From assembly GCF_025561445.1 (NCBI RefSeq), contig NZ_CP095096.1, positions 1,219,822 through 1,283,821 of the forward strand: 64,000 nucleotides of DNA, in the 5' to 3' direction. A model generated the notes under the pieces. The model made no database searches and had not been told where the DNA came from. It worked only from the letters and a program-made list of their open reading frames with translations. The position numbers and the translations under genes are program-made. How positions within the stretch are numbered: the stretch's first letter is position 1; every line of letters begins with the position of its first letter. Source of the DNA: Staphylococcus sp. IVB6181 (GTDB lineage Bacteria > Bacillota > Bacilli > Staphylococcales > Staphylococcaceae). Below, piece after piece: positions 25,212 through 34,669 of the stretch.

Positions 25212-26804
25212 TTATGCTTTGAATCCGCCTTTATCAGCGATTTCTTGGCTTTCTTCACCGAATTTCTTGAAGTTTTCAACGAAACGTGAAATTAAATCTT
25301 GTGCTTGTTCGCGGTAAGCATCTTGGTTGCTCCAAGCATTGATAGGTTGCAAGATTGAATTTGGAACGTCCTCAATTTCTTTTGGAACACTTAAACCAAA
25401 GACTTCATCTTTTTCAAACTCTGCTTTCTTCAAATCACCTTTAATGGCAGCATCTACCATACGACGTGTATATTTAAGGCTGATACGACGACCTACGCCG
25501 TATTTACCGCCTGTCCAACCTGTGTTTACTAAGTAAACATCTACGTCGTGTTTATCGATTAAATCACCTAAAAGCTCAGCATAAACTTTTGCATGCAATG
25601 GTAAGAATGGTGCACCAAAGCAAGTTGAGAATGATGGTACAGGTTCTGTAATACCGCGTTCTGTACCTGCAAGTTTAGAAGTGAAACCACTTAAGAAGTG
25701 ATAAAGTGCTTGCGCTTTATTTAATTTAGAGATTGGCGGCAACACGCCGAATGCATCTGCAGTAAGGAACACAATTGTATTTGGATGTGCACCTTTTGAA
25801 GGTTTTGCGATATTTTCAATATAATCGATCGGATAAGCAGCACGTGTGTTTTCAGTGTGCTCATTGTCATCGAAGTCAACAGAACCATTATCTTCAACAA
25901 CTACGTTTTCTAAAATTGTACCGTAACGGATTGCATTATAGATTTGAGGTTCTTTTGATTTTGATAAGTTGATAGCTTTTGCATAGCAGCCGCCCTCGAT
26001 GTTGAAGATACCGTTTTTGTTCCAACCATGTTCATCATCACCGATTAATTTACGATCAGGTGCTGCAGATAAAGTAGTTTTACCTGTACCTGATAAACCG
26101 AAGAATAATGCGACATCGCCTTTTTCTCCAACGTTTGCTGAGCAGTGCATACTCATGATATCTTGCTGCGGCAATAAGTAGTTCATTACTGAGAAGATAC
26201 CTTTTTTCATTTCACCAGCATATTCTGTTCCCCCGATTAGAATTATACGGTGTTTGAATGAAATGATAACGAATGTTTCTGATTTTGTGCCGTCAACTTC
26301 AGGATTAGCTTTGAAATAAGGTGCTGAAACGATTGTGAAGTTAGCTTTGATTTTTTCAGCTTCATCTTTTGAAGTAGGGCGGATGAACATATTGTGCGCA
26401 AATAAGTTATGCCAAGCCATTTCATTAATTACAGTTAAACGTAACTGAGTATCTTGGTCACTGCCTGCATAACCATTGAAGACATAGAGTTCATCTTTTT
26501 GATCTAAGTAATCTAATACTTTGTCATACAGTCTTAAGAAAGTTTCTTCTTCGATAGGTTGGTTAATTGATCCCCAGTCAATTGCATCTCTATAGGAAGG
26601 TTCGTTTACAATAAATTTATCCTTAGGAGAACGACCTGTGTATTGTCCAGTAAGTGCGTTGATTGCACCTAGTTCTGTCAATTCGCCTTCGTTATTGTCT
26701 AAAATCTTGTTGTAAAGCTGTGTTTTAGTCAGTTGGAAAAGTGATGATGATTTTCCAATTAAATGTTCCAATTTTTTTCGGTTAGTTTGTGCATCTACTG
26801 CCAT
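25212..26804 (-). CDS. pckA: Phosphoenolpyruvate carboxykinase (ATP)
   Basis: 530 residues. PckA converts oxaloacetate to phosphoenolpyruvate, the first step of gluconeogenesis. The kinase P-loop [12 protein letters not shown] (about residues 233-244), the metal/oxaloacetate site FGLSGT with preceding [24 protein letters not shown] and [10 protein letters not shown] are all present. It is divergent from metK. A CcpA/CcpN-like palindrome overlaps its promoter (see 26845-26874), consistent with glucose repression. Confidence 0.97.
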   Translation of the reverse strand: MAVDAQTNRKKLEHLIGKSSSLFQLTKTQLYNKILDNNEGELTELGAINALTGQYTGRSPKDKFIVNEPSYRDAIDWGSINQPIEEETFLRLYDKVLDYLDQKDELYVFNGYAGSDQDTQLRLTVINEMAWHNLFAHNMFIRPTSKDEAEKIKANFTIVSAPYFKANPEVDGTKSETFVIISFKHRIILIGGTEYAGEMKKGIFSVMNYLLPQQDIMSMHCSANVGEKGDVALFFGLSGTGKTTLSAAPDRKLIGDDEHGWNKNGIFNIEGGCYAKAINLSKSKEPQIYNAIRYGTILENVVVEDNGSVDFDDNEHTENTRAAYPIDYIENIAKPSKGAHPNTIVFLTADAFGVLPPISKLNKAQALYHFLSGFTSKLAGTERGITEPVPSFSTCFGAPFLPLHAKVYAELLGDLIDKHDVDVYLVNTGWTGGKYGVGRRISLKYTRRMVDAAIKGDLKKAEFEKDEVFGLSVPKEIEDVPNSILQPINAWSNQDAYREQAQDLISRFVENFKKFGEESQEIADKGGFKA

Positions 26805-26844
26805 TTTAAATAACCCCTCCAGAGCATTAAGTATTAATTGTAAT

Positions 26845-26874
26845 TGTAAGCCTTTACATTTTCATAGTATAACA
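26845..26874 (-). promoter_or_regulatory. pckA promoter with cre-like operator
   Basis: On the minus strand an extended -10 TGTTATACT (26866-26874) is followed eight bases later by TGTAAAGGCTTACA (26845-26858), which resembles a cre site but has GG at the centre instead of CG. It would overlap the start point. CcpA control of pckA is known in staphylococci and Bacillus; use of this site is inferred. Confidence 0.5.
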
Positions 26875-26923
26875 TATTACCATGATTATTCCACAACAGA
26901 TTAAAGATTTTGTAAACATAGAA

Positions 26924-26952
26924 TTGACAAGTGTAAATTGTTTGGGTAGTAT
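26924..26952 (+). promoter_or_regulatory. metK promoter
   Basis: TTGACA (26924-26929), 17-base spacer, TAGTAT (26947-26952), ending just before the riboswitch. Confidence 0.75.
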
Positions 26953-26967
26953 TGTGTGTAACGGATT

Positions 26968-27138
26968 CTCTTATCCTGAGTGGCGGAGGGACATGGACCC
27001 AAAGAAGCCCAGCAACCTCTCCTTATTGGAGAAAGGTGCCAAACCGTTTGCAAATGTCATAGAAGACGTTTGAACGATAAGAGCGAAAGGACGTTTAAGG
27101 GCTTTCTCTCTATGTATATAGTTAGAAAGTCCTTTTTT
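26968..27138 (+). promoter_or_regulatory. SAM-I (S-box) riboswitch controlling metK
   Basis: P1 is CTCTTATC (26968-26975) / GATAAGAG (27076-27083). Between them are the S-box hallmarks CTGAGTGGCGGAGGGA, GGCCC-like ACCCAAAGAAGCCCAGCAACC and GGTGCCAAA. The terminator GGGCTTTCT (27099) / AGAAAGTCC plus TTTTTT (to 27138) forms the expression platform. SAM binding is expected to stop transcription ahead of metK, giving feedback control. Confidence 0.95.
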
Positions 27139-27190
27139 ATTTGAGCTCGTAGATAGAGAATTTTCGTAAAAAAATCAAAAGGAGTCAGTT

Positions 27191-28387
27191 ATGTCGAATA
27201 ATAGAAGATTATTTACGTCAGAATCTGTTACAGAAGGGCATCCTGATAAAATAGCGGACCAAATTTCAGACGCTATTTTGGATGAATTATTAAAGAAAGA
27301 TCCGGATGCAAGAGTAGCTTGCGAAACAGTAGTCACTACAGGAATGGCTATGATTGTCGGAGAAATTTCTACAGCAACTTATGTTGATTTTCCTAAAGTT
27401 GTCAGAGATACAGTAGAAGAAATCGGTTATACACGAGCAAAATATGGTTATGACAGCCAAACAATGGCGGTTATGTCAGCAATTGATGAACAATCACCTG
27501 ATATTGCTCAAGCAGTTGACCGTGCGCTGGAATACAGAAATGAAATTACGGAAGAAGAAATCGAAAGTACAGGAGCAGGGGACCAAGGTTTAATGTTTGG
27601 TTATGCGACTAATGAAACAGAAACTTATATGCCTTCACCTATCTACTTCTCTCATCAATTAGCAAAACGCTTATCAGATGTTAGAAAAGACGGTACTTTA
27701 ACATACTTAAGACCGGACGGCAAAGTTCAAGTGACTGTTGAATACGATGAAAACGATCAGCCTGTTCGTATTGATACTATTGTATTATCTACACAGCATG
27801 CAGAAGATGTAAGTTTAGATCAAATTCAAAAAGACATCAAAGCGCATGTTATCGATCCAATCGTACCGAAAGCATTATTAGATGAAGAAACAAAATTCTT
27901 CATCAATCCTACAGGACGTTTTGTAATCGGCGGACCGCAAGGTGATGCTGGTTTAACAGGCCGTAAGATTATTGTAGATACTTATGGCGGATTTGCACGT
28001 CACGGCGGCGGATGCTTCAGCGGTAAGGATCCTACAAAAGTGGACCGTTCAGCAGCTTATGCGGCACGTTATGTGGCTAAGAATATTGTTGCTGCGGGCT
28101 TAGCAGATAAATGCGAAGTACAGCTTGCTTATGCAATCGGTGTTGCTGAACCAGTATCGATTTCAATTGATACATTTGGTACAGGCAAAGTGTCTGAAGG
28201 TGTGTTAGTTCAAGCAGTCAGAGATAACTTTGATTTGCGCCCAGCAGGCATCATTAAGATGTTAGACTTGAAGCGCCCGATTTATAAACAAACAGCAGCA
28301 TATGGTCACTTCGGCCGTACAGATGTTGCATTACCTTGGGAACGTGTTGATAAAGTGGATGTATTGAAAGCAGCAGTCCAAGCATAA
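27191..28387 (+). CDS. metK: S-adenosylmethionine synthase
   Basis: 398 residues; makes SAM from methionine and ATP. Signatures: [21 protein letters not shown] (about residues 9-29), [12 protein letters not shown] (about 126-137) and [22 protein letters not shown] (about 271-292). AAAGGAG precedes the ATG. Directly downstream of the SAM riboswitch that should regulate it. Confidence 0.97.
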   Translation: MSNNRRLFTSESVTEGHPDKIADQISDAILDELLKKDPDARVACETVVTTGMAMIVGEISTATYVDFPKVVRDTVEEIGYTRAKYGYDSQTMAVMSAIDEQSPDIAQAVDRALEYRNEITEEEIESTGAGDQGLMFGYATNETETYMPSPIYFSHQLAKRLSDVRKDGTLTYLRPDGKVQVTVEYDENDQPVRIDTIVLSTQHAEDVSLDQIQKDIKAHVIDPIVPKALLDEETKFFINPTGRFVIGGPQGDAGLTGRKIIVDTYGGFARHGGGCFSGKDPTKVDRSAAYAARYVAKNIVAAGLADKCEVQLAYAIGVAEPVSISIDTFGTGKVSEGVLVQAVRDNFDLRPAGIIKMLDLKRPIYKQTAAYGHFGRTDVALPWERVDKVDVLKAAVQA

Positions 28388-28484
28388 TTTCGTACTTTTT
28401 GAATAAAATACGCTTTATTATCGATACATTTGAAAATTTCCTTTATAATTGGTAGTAAGATAAGTAAAGGAGCGGAAATATGTT

Positions 28485-29384
28485 ATGGGACCATTGGAAA
28501 TTGGTTTAATTGCAGCAATTGTTGTAGCTGTTATCTGTTTTGTACTCTTCTTAATTGCGTTAAACAGTAAGAAGAAAGCAAAATTGCAAGCAGAAGAACA
28601 ATATGAGGCAAAAGAAAGAAGTTTAAAAGAAAATTATGAAGACGAGTTGGAAAAAGAACGCGTCGAACATAAAAAAGCGGTCACTAAACAACGCGCTGAT
28701 TTTGATGAAACAGTAACTTCGAAAGACCGTGAAATTGATGCGCTGAAGCTCTTCTCTAAAAATCATAGTGAATATGTGACAGATATGCGTTTAATCGGTA
28801 TCAGAGATCGCTTGGTCAAAGAAAAACGTATCCGTCCTGAAGATATGCACATCATGGCGAATATTTTCTTGCCGAAGAACGATTTCAATGATATTGATCG
28901 CATCAGTCATTTAGTGTTAACGCGTACAGGGTTATACATTATTGATTCACAGTTATTGAAAGGGCATGTTTATAACGGTATCAGTAAAGAACAATTCAGT
29001 ACTTTACCGACAATTGAACAAGTCTTTGATGTACTTGATTTAGATAAACGTCATCCTCAAACACTAGTGTTAGATGAGAATGATGATAAGCAATCAGCTT
29101 CATTTGTGAATTATTCAAATCAATTAAAACGTGTAGAACAGCTTGCTGAAACGTTGAAACGCGAATTAGATTTGAAATATACACCAATGGCATTGCTTTA
29201 CTTCAACCCTAAAAATGAGGGTGCTGTAACGATTTCTAACTATTCTCAAACAACGAATACAAAAGTATTGGTTGGACCTGAACAGTTAGATGAATACTTT
29301 AATAAATTCGTATTCCATGGACGTATTCAATATAATGTTGAAGATTTGCAACGTGTCATGGAAGAAATCGAATCATTCAACTAA
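28485..29384 (+). CDS. Membrane-anchored NERD-like domain protein
   Basis: 299 residues: one N-terminal membrane segment (about residues 4-26), a highly charged helical stretch to about residue 85 that likely forms a coiled coil, then a domain with ANIFLPKNDFNDIDRISHLVLTRTGLYIIDSQLLKGHVYNG (about 125-166). This resembles the nuclease-related NERD fold (IDHhvv...GhfvIEtK), but the acidic motif after the third strand is DSQ rather than ETK, so nuclease activity is doubtful. The gene follows metK in other staphylococci as I recall. The start is 12 bases after GGAG. Confidence 0.6.
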   Translation: MGPLEIGLIAAIVVAVICFVLFLIALNSKKKAKLQAEEQYEAKERSLKENYEDELEKERVEHKKAVTKQRADFDETVTSKDREIDALKLFSKNHSEYVTDMRLIGIRDRLVKEKRIRPEDMHIMANIFLPKNDFNDIDRISHLVLTRTGLYIIDSQLLKGHVYNGISKEQFSTLPTIEQVFDVLDLDKRHPQTLVLDENDDKQSASFVNYSNQLKRVEQLAETLKRELDLKYTPMALLYFNPKNEGAVTISNYSQTTNTKVLVGPEQLDEYFNKFVFHGRIQYNVEDLQRVMEEIESFN

Positions 29385-29389
29385 ACGAC

Positions 29390-29433
29390 AAAGTACCATT
29401 GACTGCAAGTATTGCAGTGGATGGTACTTTTTC
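29390..29433 (+). terminator. Terminator after the NERD-like gene
   Basis: AAAGTACCAT pairs with ATGGTACTTTTT; an inner ACTGCAAGTATTGCAGT arm is also possible. Confidence 0.85.
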
Positions 29434-29522
29434 ATTTTAACCAGGACTTTCACTCATGCACTGTTTAACAATTAAGCGTATAGTAAAGGTTGAGAAAAGC
29501 GAAGGCTAAAGGAGAGATAGAG

Positions 29523-30362
29523 ATGGAGTATATTACATTTTATAATGGTAATACAATGCCGAAAGTCGGATTAGGCACTTTCAGAGTAGAAAATAATGAT
29601 CAATTAAAAGCATCTGTTCAATATGCTATTGAACAAGGTTATAGAAGTATTGATACTGCTATGATTTATCAAAACGAAGAAAAAGTAGGAGAAGGTATTA
29701 AAGCAGGTATAGCCGCTGCAGGAATAAAACGTTCAGATGTGTTTATTACCTCTAAACTTTGGTTGGATGATTATGGAAGAACGAATGTAGAAGCGGCTTA
29801 TCAAACATCACTGGATAAATTAGGATTGGATTATTTAGATTTATACTTAATGCACTGGCCTGGTACAGATGAAGATTTAATGATAGAAACATGGCAGGGT
29901 ATGGAAGATTTATTGAAAGATAATAAAGTTAAAAACATCGGCGTCAGCAATTTCCATCCCCATCATTTAGAAGCCCTATTATCACATGCTTCTATCAAAC
30001 CTGTTATCAATCAAGTTGAATTTCATCCTTATCTGACACAAAGTGATTTAAACTTATATTTAAATGCACAGCGTATTCAAATGGAATCATGGTCGCCCTT
30101 AATGAATGCACAAATTCTTGAAGATGAAACTGTAAAACAAATTGCAAAAGAAGTTGATAAATCTCCAGCACAAGTTATCATTCGTTGGAATCTTCAACAT
30201 GATGTGGTAGTAATTCCAAAATCAGTAACACCTTTTCGCATCAAAGAGAATATTCAGGTCTTTGATTTCGAACTTACTGAAGACCAAATGCAGCGCCTTG
30301 ATAATTTGAATCAAAATAAAAGAGTAGGGCCTGACCCAGAACATTATGAAGGTCATAAATAA
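29523..30362 (+). CDS. Aldo/keto reductase
   Basis: 279 residues, NADPH-dependent carbonyl reductase of the AKR5-type. The catalytic tetrad is visible: Asp and Tyr in SIDTAMIYQNEEKVG, Lys in TSKLWLDDY and His in LMHWP; the nucleotide motif is IPKSVTPFRIKEN. ATG 29523 with AAAGGAG upstream is preferred to the 33-base longer frame. Substrate unknown. Confidence 0.9.
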   Translation: MEYITFYNGNTMPKVGLGTFRVENNDQLKASVQYAIEQGYRSIDTAMIYQNEEKVGEGIKAGIAAAGIKRSDVFITSKLWLDDYGRTNVEAAYQTSLDKLGLDYLDLYLMHWPGTDEDLMIETWQGMEDLLKDNKVKNIGVSNFHPHHLEALLSHASIKPVINQVEFHPYLTQSDLNLYLNAQRIQMESWSPLMNAQILEDETVKQIAKEVDKSPAQVIIRWNLQHDVVVIPKSVTPFRIKENIQVFDFELTEDQMQRLDNLNQNKRVGPDPEHYEGHK

Positions 30363-30381
30363 AGAGGATAACATAGAATGA

Positions 30382-30425
30382 AAATAGAGAAGCGGGTTCA
30401 CTACAAAACCTGCTTCTCTATTTTT
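30382..30425. terminator. Bidirectional terminator between aldo/keto reductase and crcB genes
   Basis: AAATAGAGAAGC-GGT pairs with ACC-GCTTCTCTATTTTT. Confidence 0.9.
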
Positions 30426-30441
30426 GCTTATCTTTTCATTT

Positions 30442-30795
30442 TTAAACTAAATGATAGCCGATCAGACAAGCCGCAAAACATAAACCATACTGCAATAAAC
30501 TATAAACAATGAACAGTGTCAGTTTTGTTTTATTCATTAGCATTTGTGACAGCTCTGAAGAAAGCGTAGAAAAAGTGGTTAAACCACCTAAAAAACCTGT
30601 AACGAGCAATGGCGACACAAACGCATGTCCTATGGCCATACCTGAAATAATACTGATCAAAAAGCTGCCGGCTATGTTAACGATTAATGTCGCAATCGGA
30701 AGCTGCGTACGTAGATTTTTACAACTATTTGTGACAGCTGCACGTACAACTGCACCTAAACCGCCGCCAAGCATCACTAAAAGTAAATTAATCAT
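30442..30795 (-). CDS. crcB2: Fluoride channel subunit CrcB (second gene)
   Basis: 117 residues with four membrane segments and the signature [15 protein letters not shown] (about residues 68-82). Fluc/CrcB proteins form dual-topology dimers that export fluoride. This gene overlaps the other crcB by eight bases; paired genes of this kind usually give heterodimers with fixed opposite topologies. No fluoride riboswitch is seen upstream. Confidence 0.92.
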   Translation of the reverse strand: MINLLLVMLGGGLGAVVRAAVTNSCKNLRTQLPIATLIVNIAGSFLISIISGMAIGHAFVSPLLVTGFLGGLTTFSTLSSELSQMLMNKTKLTLFIVYSLLQYGLCFAACLIGYHLV

Positions 30796-31159
30796 TACTT
30801 AACGCACCTCCCAATTTAGTTCCGATATAACATAAAATTATACCTAACACATAACTTGAAAGGGCATAAATAATGAGTAAAGGTATTTGCTGATGGGCAA
30901 GCATTTTAACCAGTTCAAATTGAAATGTGGAAAAGGTTGTCAATGCACCTAGCAAACCTGTAGTGATGCCTTTCTTGACTAATGGATGATTTTTAAAGTA
31001 TTGGATAGCCAATGCTGAAATCAATCCCATCAAAAAGGCACCAGCTAAGTTTGCGGTAAATGTGCCTATCGGAAAACCTTGTCCGGAATTTAAAAATGAA
31101 AATAAATAGCGCAGCAATGCACCTATGGCACCGCCTGCAAAAACATATAAATACTGCAC
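30788..31159 (-). CDS. crcB1: Fluoride channel subunit CrcB (first gene)
   Basis: 123 residues, four membrane segments, signature [15 protein letters not shown] (about residues 69-83), [13 protein letters not shown] at the N-terminus. Partner of the downstream crcB gene. GAGGCGATA lies just before the start. Confidence 0.92.
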   Translation of the reverse strand: MQYLYVFAGGAIGALLRYLFSFLNSGQGFPIGTFTANLAGAFLMGLISALAIQYFKNHPLVKKGITTGLLGALTTFSTFQFELVKMLAHQQIPLLIIYALSSYVLGIILCYIGTKLGGALSND

Positions 31160-31231
31160 ATTATCGCCTCTTACAATCGTAATATATAAATTATTCTACG
31201 ATGCTCATAAAATGTCAATCTTGTTTTAAAA

Positions 31232-31537
31232 TTATTTAAGCATACCGAAAGAGAATAATGACGCAACAATATGAATGACAATTACAATCAGTAAAAGGAT
31301 TGGCAGGAATTTGCTTGCTGGTCTAATCCAATCTTTACGATCTTTGGCATGTTTGATTGATTTATCCGCTAGAATAATAGCAACAATCAAAATAATGACA
31401 TTAATGATACTGCTGGTGATAATCTTTTTGACGATAGAATGAAATTGTTCGTTTAATAGTGGATTAAACATGTTGAAGTTAAAACTTATAACAATAAGTA
31501 TAAGTGTGAGATAAAAATAAAGTTTTGACCGTGACAT
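31232..31537 (-). CDS. Small three-segment membrane protein of unknown function
   Basis: 101 residues with hydrophobic segments at about residues 6-22, 40-58 and 75-98, and a basic loop HAKDRKDW between the second and third. ATG 31537 is chosen since GGAGGT lies four bases upstream. No family recognised. It sits between crcB and the divergently transcribed transaldolase gene. Confidence 0.6.
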   Translation of the reverse strand: MSRSKLYFYLTLILIVISFNFNMFNPLLNEQFHSIVKKIITSSIINVIILIVAIILADKSIKHAKDRKDWIRPASKFLPILLLIVIVIHIVASLFSFGMLK

Positions 31538-31722
31538 GATGACCTCCATTTCTTTACATTCTTTAATATTATCATAGATTATGAAGGTGCAACCATTTTC
31601 TTTACAAAATCGTAAGATAGGAATGGACGTTTGAGTTAATCAATCGCGATTTGAACGTCTGAGTGTTATAATCAAATTACTTTCAAAAGGATTGCAAGTA
31701 ATATTAAGGAGGCACTTATATT

Positions 31723-32439
31723 ATGGTAAAAGCAGATTTAAATGTTGAAGTATTTGCGGATGGTGCAGATATTGAAGAAATGAAAAGAGCCTATAAAAAT
31801 AACGAGGTAGATGGTTTTACTACAAACCCAAGTCTAATGGCTAAAGCGGGTGTAACAGATTATAAAGCATTTGCAGAAGAAGCAGTTAAAGCAATTCCTG
31901 ATGCTTCAATTTCATTCGAAGTTTTCGCAGATGATCTTGAAACAATGGAAAAAGAAGCTGAAATTTTAAAACAATACGGTAAAAACGTATTTGTTAAAAT
32001 TCCTATTGTTAATACAAAAGGCGAATCAACAATTCCTTTAATTAAAAAATTATCAGCCAATCAAGTTCAGTTGAATGTGACAGCTGTTTATACAATCGAA
32101 CAAGTTAAAGAAATTACTGAAGCAGTAACTGAAGGTGTACCGACTTATGTTTCTGTATTCGCAGGCCGTATCGCTGATACAGGTGTAGACCCATTACCGC
32201 TTATGAAAGAATCTGTAGAAGTTACTCATTCTAAAGAAGGCGTTAAATTATTATGGGCTAGCTGCCGCGAATTATTTAATGTCATTCAAGCAGACGAAAT
32301 CGGTACAGATATTATTACTTGCCCAGCAGGTGTTATCAGCAAAATTCCTAATATCGGAAGAGATATCAACGAGCTATCAGTAGATACTGTTGAAGGATTT
32401 GCGAAAGATATCCAAAAATCAGGACTTTCAATTCTTTAA
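31723..32439 (+). CDS. tal: Transaldolase (small MipB/TalC-type)
   Basis: 238 residues, the short transaldolase form. The Schiff-base lysine is in NVFVKIPI (about residue 89); EVFADGADIEEMKRAYKNNEVDGFTTNPSLMAKAG at the N-terminus and YVSVFAGRIADTG are family motifs. It links pentose phosphate intermediates to glycolysis. AGGAGG precedes the ATG. Monocistronic, with a strong terminator. Confidence 0.93.
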   Translation: MVKADLNVEVFADGADIEEMKRAYKNNEVDGFTTNPSLMAKAGVTDYKAFAEEAVKAIPDASISFEVFADDLETMEKEAEILKQYGKNVFVKIPIVNTKGESTIPLIKKLSANQVQLNVTAVYTIEQVKEITEAVTEGVPTYVSVFAGRIADTGVDPLPLMKESVEVTHSKEGVKLLWASCRELFNVIQADEIGTDIITCPAGVISKIPNIGRDINELSVDTVEGFAKDIQKSGLSIL

Positions 32440-32488
32440 TTCAAACAAAATTAAAGGTATCTAAACCTTTAAAGCTAGTATAAAATAA

Positions 32489-32551
32489 AGGCAGAAATAA
32501 ACTTTTCATAAGGCAGATTCCCTTATTAAAAGTTATTTCTGCCTCTTTTTT
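32489..32551 (+). terminator. Terminator of tal
   Basis: GGCAGAAATAAACTTTT (32490-32506) pairs with AAAAGTTATTTCTGCC (32528-32543), followed by TCTTTTTT. The loop contains a second GGCAGA copy. Confidence 0.85.
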
Positions 32552-32581
32552 AAATAAGATTCGGGCAGGTGTATAGGTGTA

Positions 32582-33034
32582 GTGAAAAAAGAGCATTTTG
32601 AAACAAAAGTAAAAAAGCAGCTTTGGTTCTTGAATAATAAAGAAAAAGCACAGCTGAATCAAGTTTTATCTGAAGTAGAACAAAATCAGGATCCTCAAGC
32701 AATTTACAAGAAGCCGATTAAGTTTTCTAATCAGTTTTTGCGTACGCACATTTTTCGTGAACGCAACCAAGGAACAGCCTCTTTCTTCTTAATTATTGCA
32801 GGAATGCTGTTAATCAATGCATTATTACTTGGTTTGTTTTTATTCGGCTTATTATCAAGCCTGAATGTCGTTCAATATTTTGTACATCCTCAAGTCGATC
32901 TATCGATGCTGCAACTTATATTGATTTTAACAGGCGGAATATTAGCAATCATTGTATCTAGTATTTTAATGAAGGAAGTCACTGCGTACTTTACCAAAAA
33001 GCTGCTTGAATGTCGTTTTAATCAGCAGCATTAA
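32582..33034 (+). CDS. Two-pass membrane protein of unknown function
   Basis: 150 residues from a GTG start. Residues 1-60 are soluble and charged (KKQLWFLNNKEKAQLNQVLSE), similar in style to DUF1129/DUF1700 N-terminal regions. Two membrane segments follow at about residues 65-90 and 105-128. Its end overlaps ecfX by 17 bases on the opposite strand. Function unknown. Confidence 0.6.
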   Translation: MKKEHFETKVKKQLWFLNNKEKAQLNQVLSEVEQNQDPQAIYKKPIKFSNQFLRTHIFRERNQGTASFFLIIAGMLLINALLLGLFLFGLLSSLNVVQYFVHPQVDLSMLQLILILTGGILAIIVSSILMKEVTAYFTKKLLECRFNQQH

Positions 33035-33461
33035 AAGTCAGATGATATAAAAAGATACATTCTAGCCATTTACGGTGAATCAATGCATAATGGGCATCTA
33101 CTATGAGTTGTTCGCCATTTTTGAAAACCAATCGTGTCATAGAGTAATGGCATTGCACACCAGAAATTTCCAGTCCGTTAATAAAATGCTGGATAGGAGA
33201 GCGTTTATTGCGGATTGGGAACAGAATGGTTTGCTGATTAATAATGATCAATGGCAGATGTTTACGTATGTTCAGCATACTTTTGAGTTCATGAGATGAA
33301 TATTTCGGAGTGTAATGGTAGTGTCTGAGTAATGCATTCATATACGAACTCAATGGAACTTTCATCAGTTCATGAAACAAATTATATGCACATTCAATTT
33401 GAAACGTTTGATGCGGATAAGATGTGAAATATAAAATTTTGGGTCTGCGGTAATTTGTCAT
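33018..33461 (-). CDS. ecfX: EcfX, ComK-like protein encoded with SigS
   Basis: 147 residues. The central part LIIINQQTILFPIRNKRSPIQHFINGLEI resembles the C-terminal half of ComK competence regulators (a TxxFPT-RSxxC-type segment). It overlaps the upstream sigma gene by four bases, the arrangement described for sigS-ecfX in S. aureus. A direct role is not known; it may modulate SigS or bind DNA. Confidence 0.65.
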   Translation of the reverse strand: MTNYRRPKILYFTSYPHQTFQIECAYNLFHELMKVPLSSYMNALLRHYHYTPKYSSHELKSMLNIRKHLPLIIINQQTILFPIRNKRSPIQHFINGLEISGVQCHYSMTRLVFKNGEQLIVDAHYALIHRKWLECIFLYHLTFNAAD

Positions 33462-33958
33462 GCATGCGACGCTCCTTTTAGAAATTTTTTCAAAGGCGCT
33501 AATTTAGTGCGTGCCTGTGTTTGATATTTGCGGATGCTTGTCGCAGATTTTTTCATCAGCGTTTGAATTTCGAATTGTTTATATCCGCAAAGCTTAAGGT
33601 TCAGCCACATTCTTTCGCAATCATTCAACAATGCATAATACTCTGATGCAATGAGTTGCGATAGATGATTTTTAGTAGAGTTTATAGCGCTGTGATTTTC
33701 AATAAGACTAAAGTCTCCAATCGTATCCTCCAGGCATTTTCCTTTCTTTCGGAACTGGTCCACTAAATAAAAATTAAGCCTTTGAAATAAATATCCGCTC
33801 ATGCTATTATGAATAGACATGTCGAATTGTCGCAATAATGACCACATTTTAATGGAAAGTAATTGGGCATATTCTTCGACATCATACTTGATATTATATC
33901 TCTTCAACAATGTGTAAATAATCCCTTGGTTACGGATGATTAATGTCTCTATATTCAT
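33458..33958 (-). CDS. sigS: RNA polymerase sigma factor SigS (ECF-like)
   Basis: 166 residues. Region 2 is recognisable at about residues 20-80 (YDVEEYAQLLSIKMWSLLRQFDMS, GYLFQRLNFYLVDQFRKKGK) and region 4 with a helix-turn-helix at about 110-155 (LNDCERMWLNLKLCGYKQFEIQTLMKKSATSIRKY). The position beside transaldolase and ecfX fits S. aureus SigS, a stress and virulence sigma factor. ATG 33958 is used; the upstream TTG has no ribosome site. Confidence 0.75.
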   Translation of the reverse strand: MNIETLIIRNQGIIYTLLKRYNIKYDVEEYAQLLSIKMWSLLRQFDMSIHNSMSGYLFQRLNFYLVDQFRKKGKCLEDTIGDFSLIENHSAINSTKNHLSQLIASEYYALLNDCERMWLNLKLCGYKQFEIQTLMKKSATSIRKYQTQARTKLAPLKKFLKGASHA

Positions 33959-34161
33959 CTCGTACCTATTCAATCTATGGGCATAACATGTTATTTCCAG
34001 TTGAAATAAGTTTAACGAAGTTTATAAATTATTTCATTTGCTTATTGTACAAAATAAGTGTTAAATAGAAGGGTAGAAATAAATTTTTAACTGAATTTGA
34101 TTGCAGAAATGAACCGAAACATAACGATAAAGCATAATTCACTATAAGACGGGAGGATTCT

Positions 34162-34383
34162 ATGGATTACGCACATTTAAATTTGGAACACTTTTTTGCA
34201 CGCCATGATGAATTGGACATGATTAAAGATAGTTCAGATTTTATAATGATTAATAATATGACGAATGAAATGATGTATCGCGATGGAAAAATAGAAGGAA
34301 CGATCGATTTGAATCGTTACTATTATAAGAATAGATCAGAAGCAGCCAGCTTTATTATGATGGAGTATAAACGTCCGGAATAA
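34162..34383 (+). CDS. Small conserved-looking protein of unknown function
   Basis: 73 residues, no membrane segment, mixed alpha/beta composition (DYAHLNLEHFFARHDELDMIK at the N-terminus, YYYKNRSEAASFIMMEYKRPE at the C-terminus). A strong GGGAGGA ribosome site six bases before the ATG and a proper terminator after the stop show it is a real gene. Family not recognised. Confidence 0.6.
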   Translation: MDYAHLNLEHFFARHDELDMIKDSSDFIMINNMTNEMMYRDGKIEGTIDLNRYYYKNRSEAASFIMMEYKRPE

Positions 34384-34406
34384 TAAACGTGCTTTTATAG
34401 AATTCT

Positions 34407-34449
34407 GCCTGTTTATTACAGTTTCACTGTAAATAAATAGGCTTTTTTT
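34407..34449 (+). terminator. Terminator after the 34162-34383 gene
   Basis: GCCTGTTTATTACAG pairs with CTGTAAATAAATAGGC around TTTCA, followed by TTTTTTT. The remaining 220 bases to sagB show only promoter-like AT-rich DNA. Confidence 0.85.
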
Positions 34450-34669
34450 ATTTTGTAATGTTATATTGCACTTAATTATTACTGACGTTATAAAAATATT
34501 ATATGAAGACTACAGCAATATTACATTCTGACTTCATTCCAGTCACATTTCAAAAGGTATGATAAAATGTGGAGTGGACAACTTTGAATTGTTATACACT
34601 TAAAAAATTGTTAAGATTTAGAATCAATACGCATCAACTTTAATTTAACTTGACCTAAGAGGTGTAATT

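Noticed and set aside
26882..27073. 63-codon frame upstream of metK
   Set aside because: It lies over the metK promoter and SAM riboswitch and has no ribosome site.
31160..31231. Fluoride riboswitch before crcB1
   Set aside because: Only GGCGAT was found, and it belongs to the ribosome site; the other conserved segments are absent.
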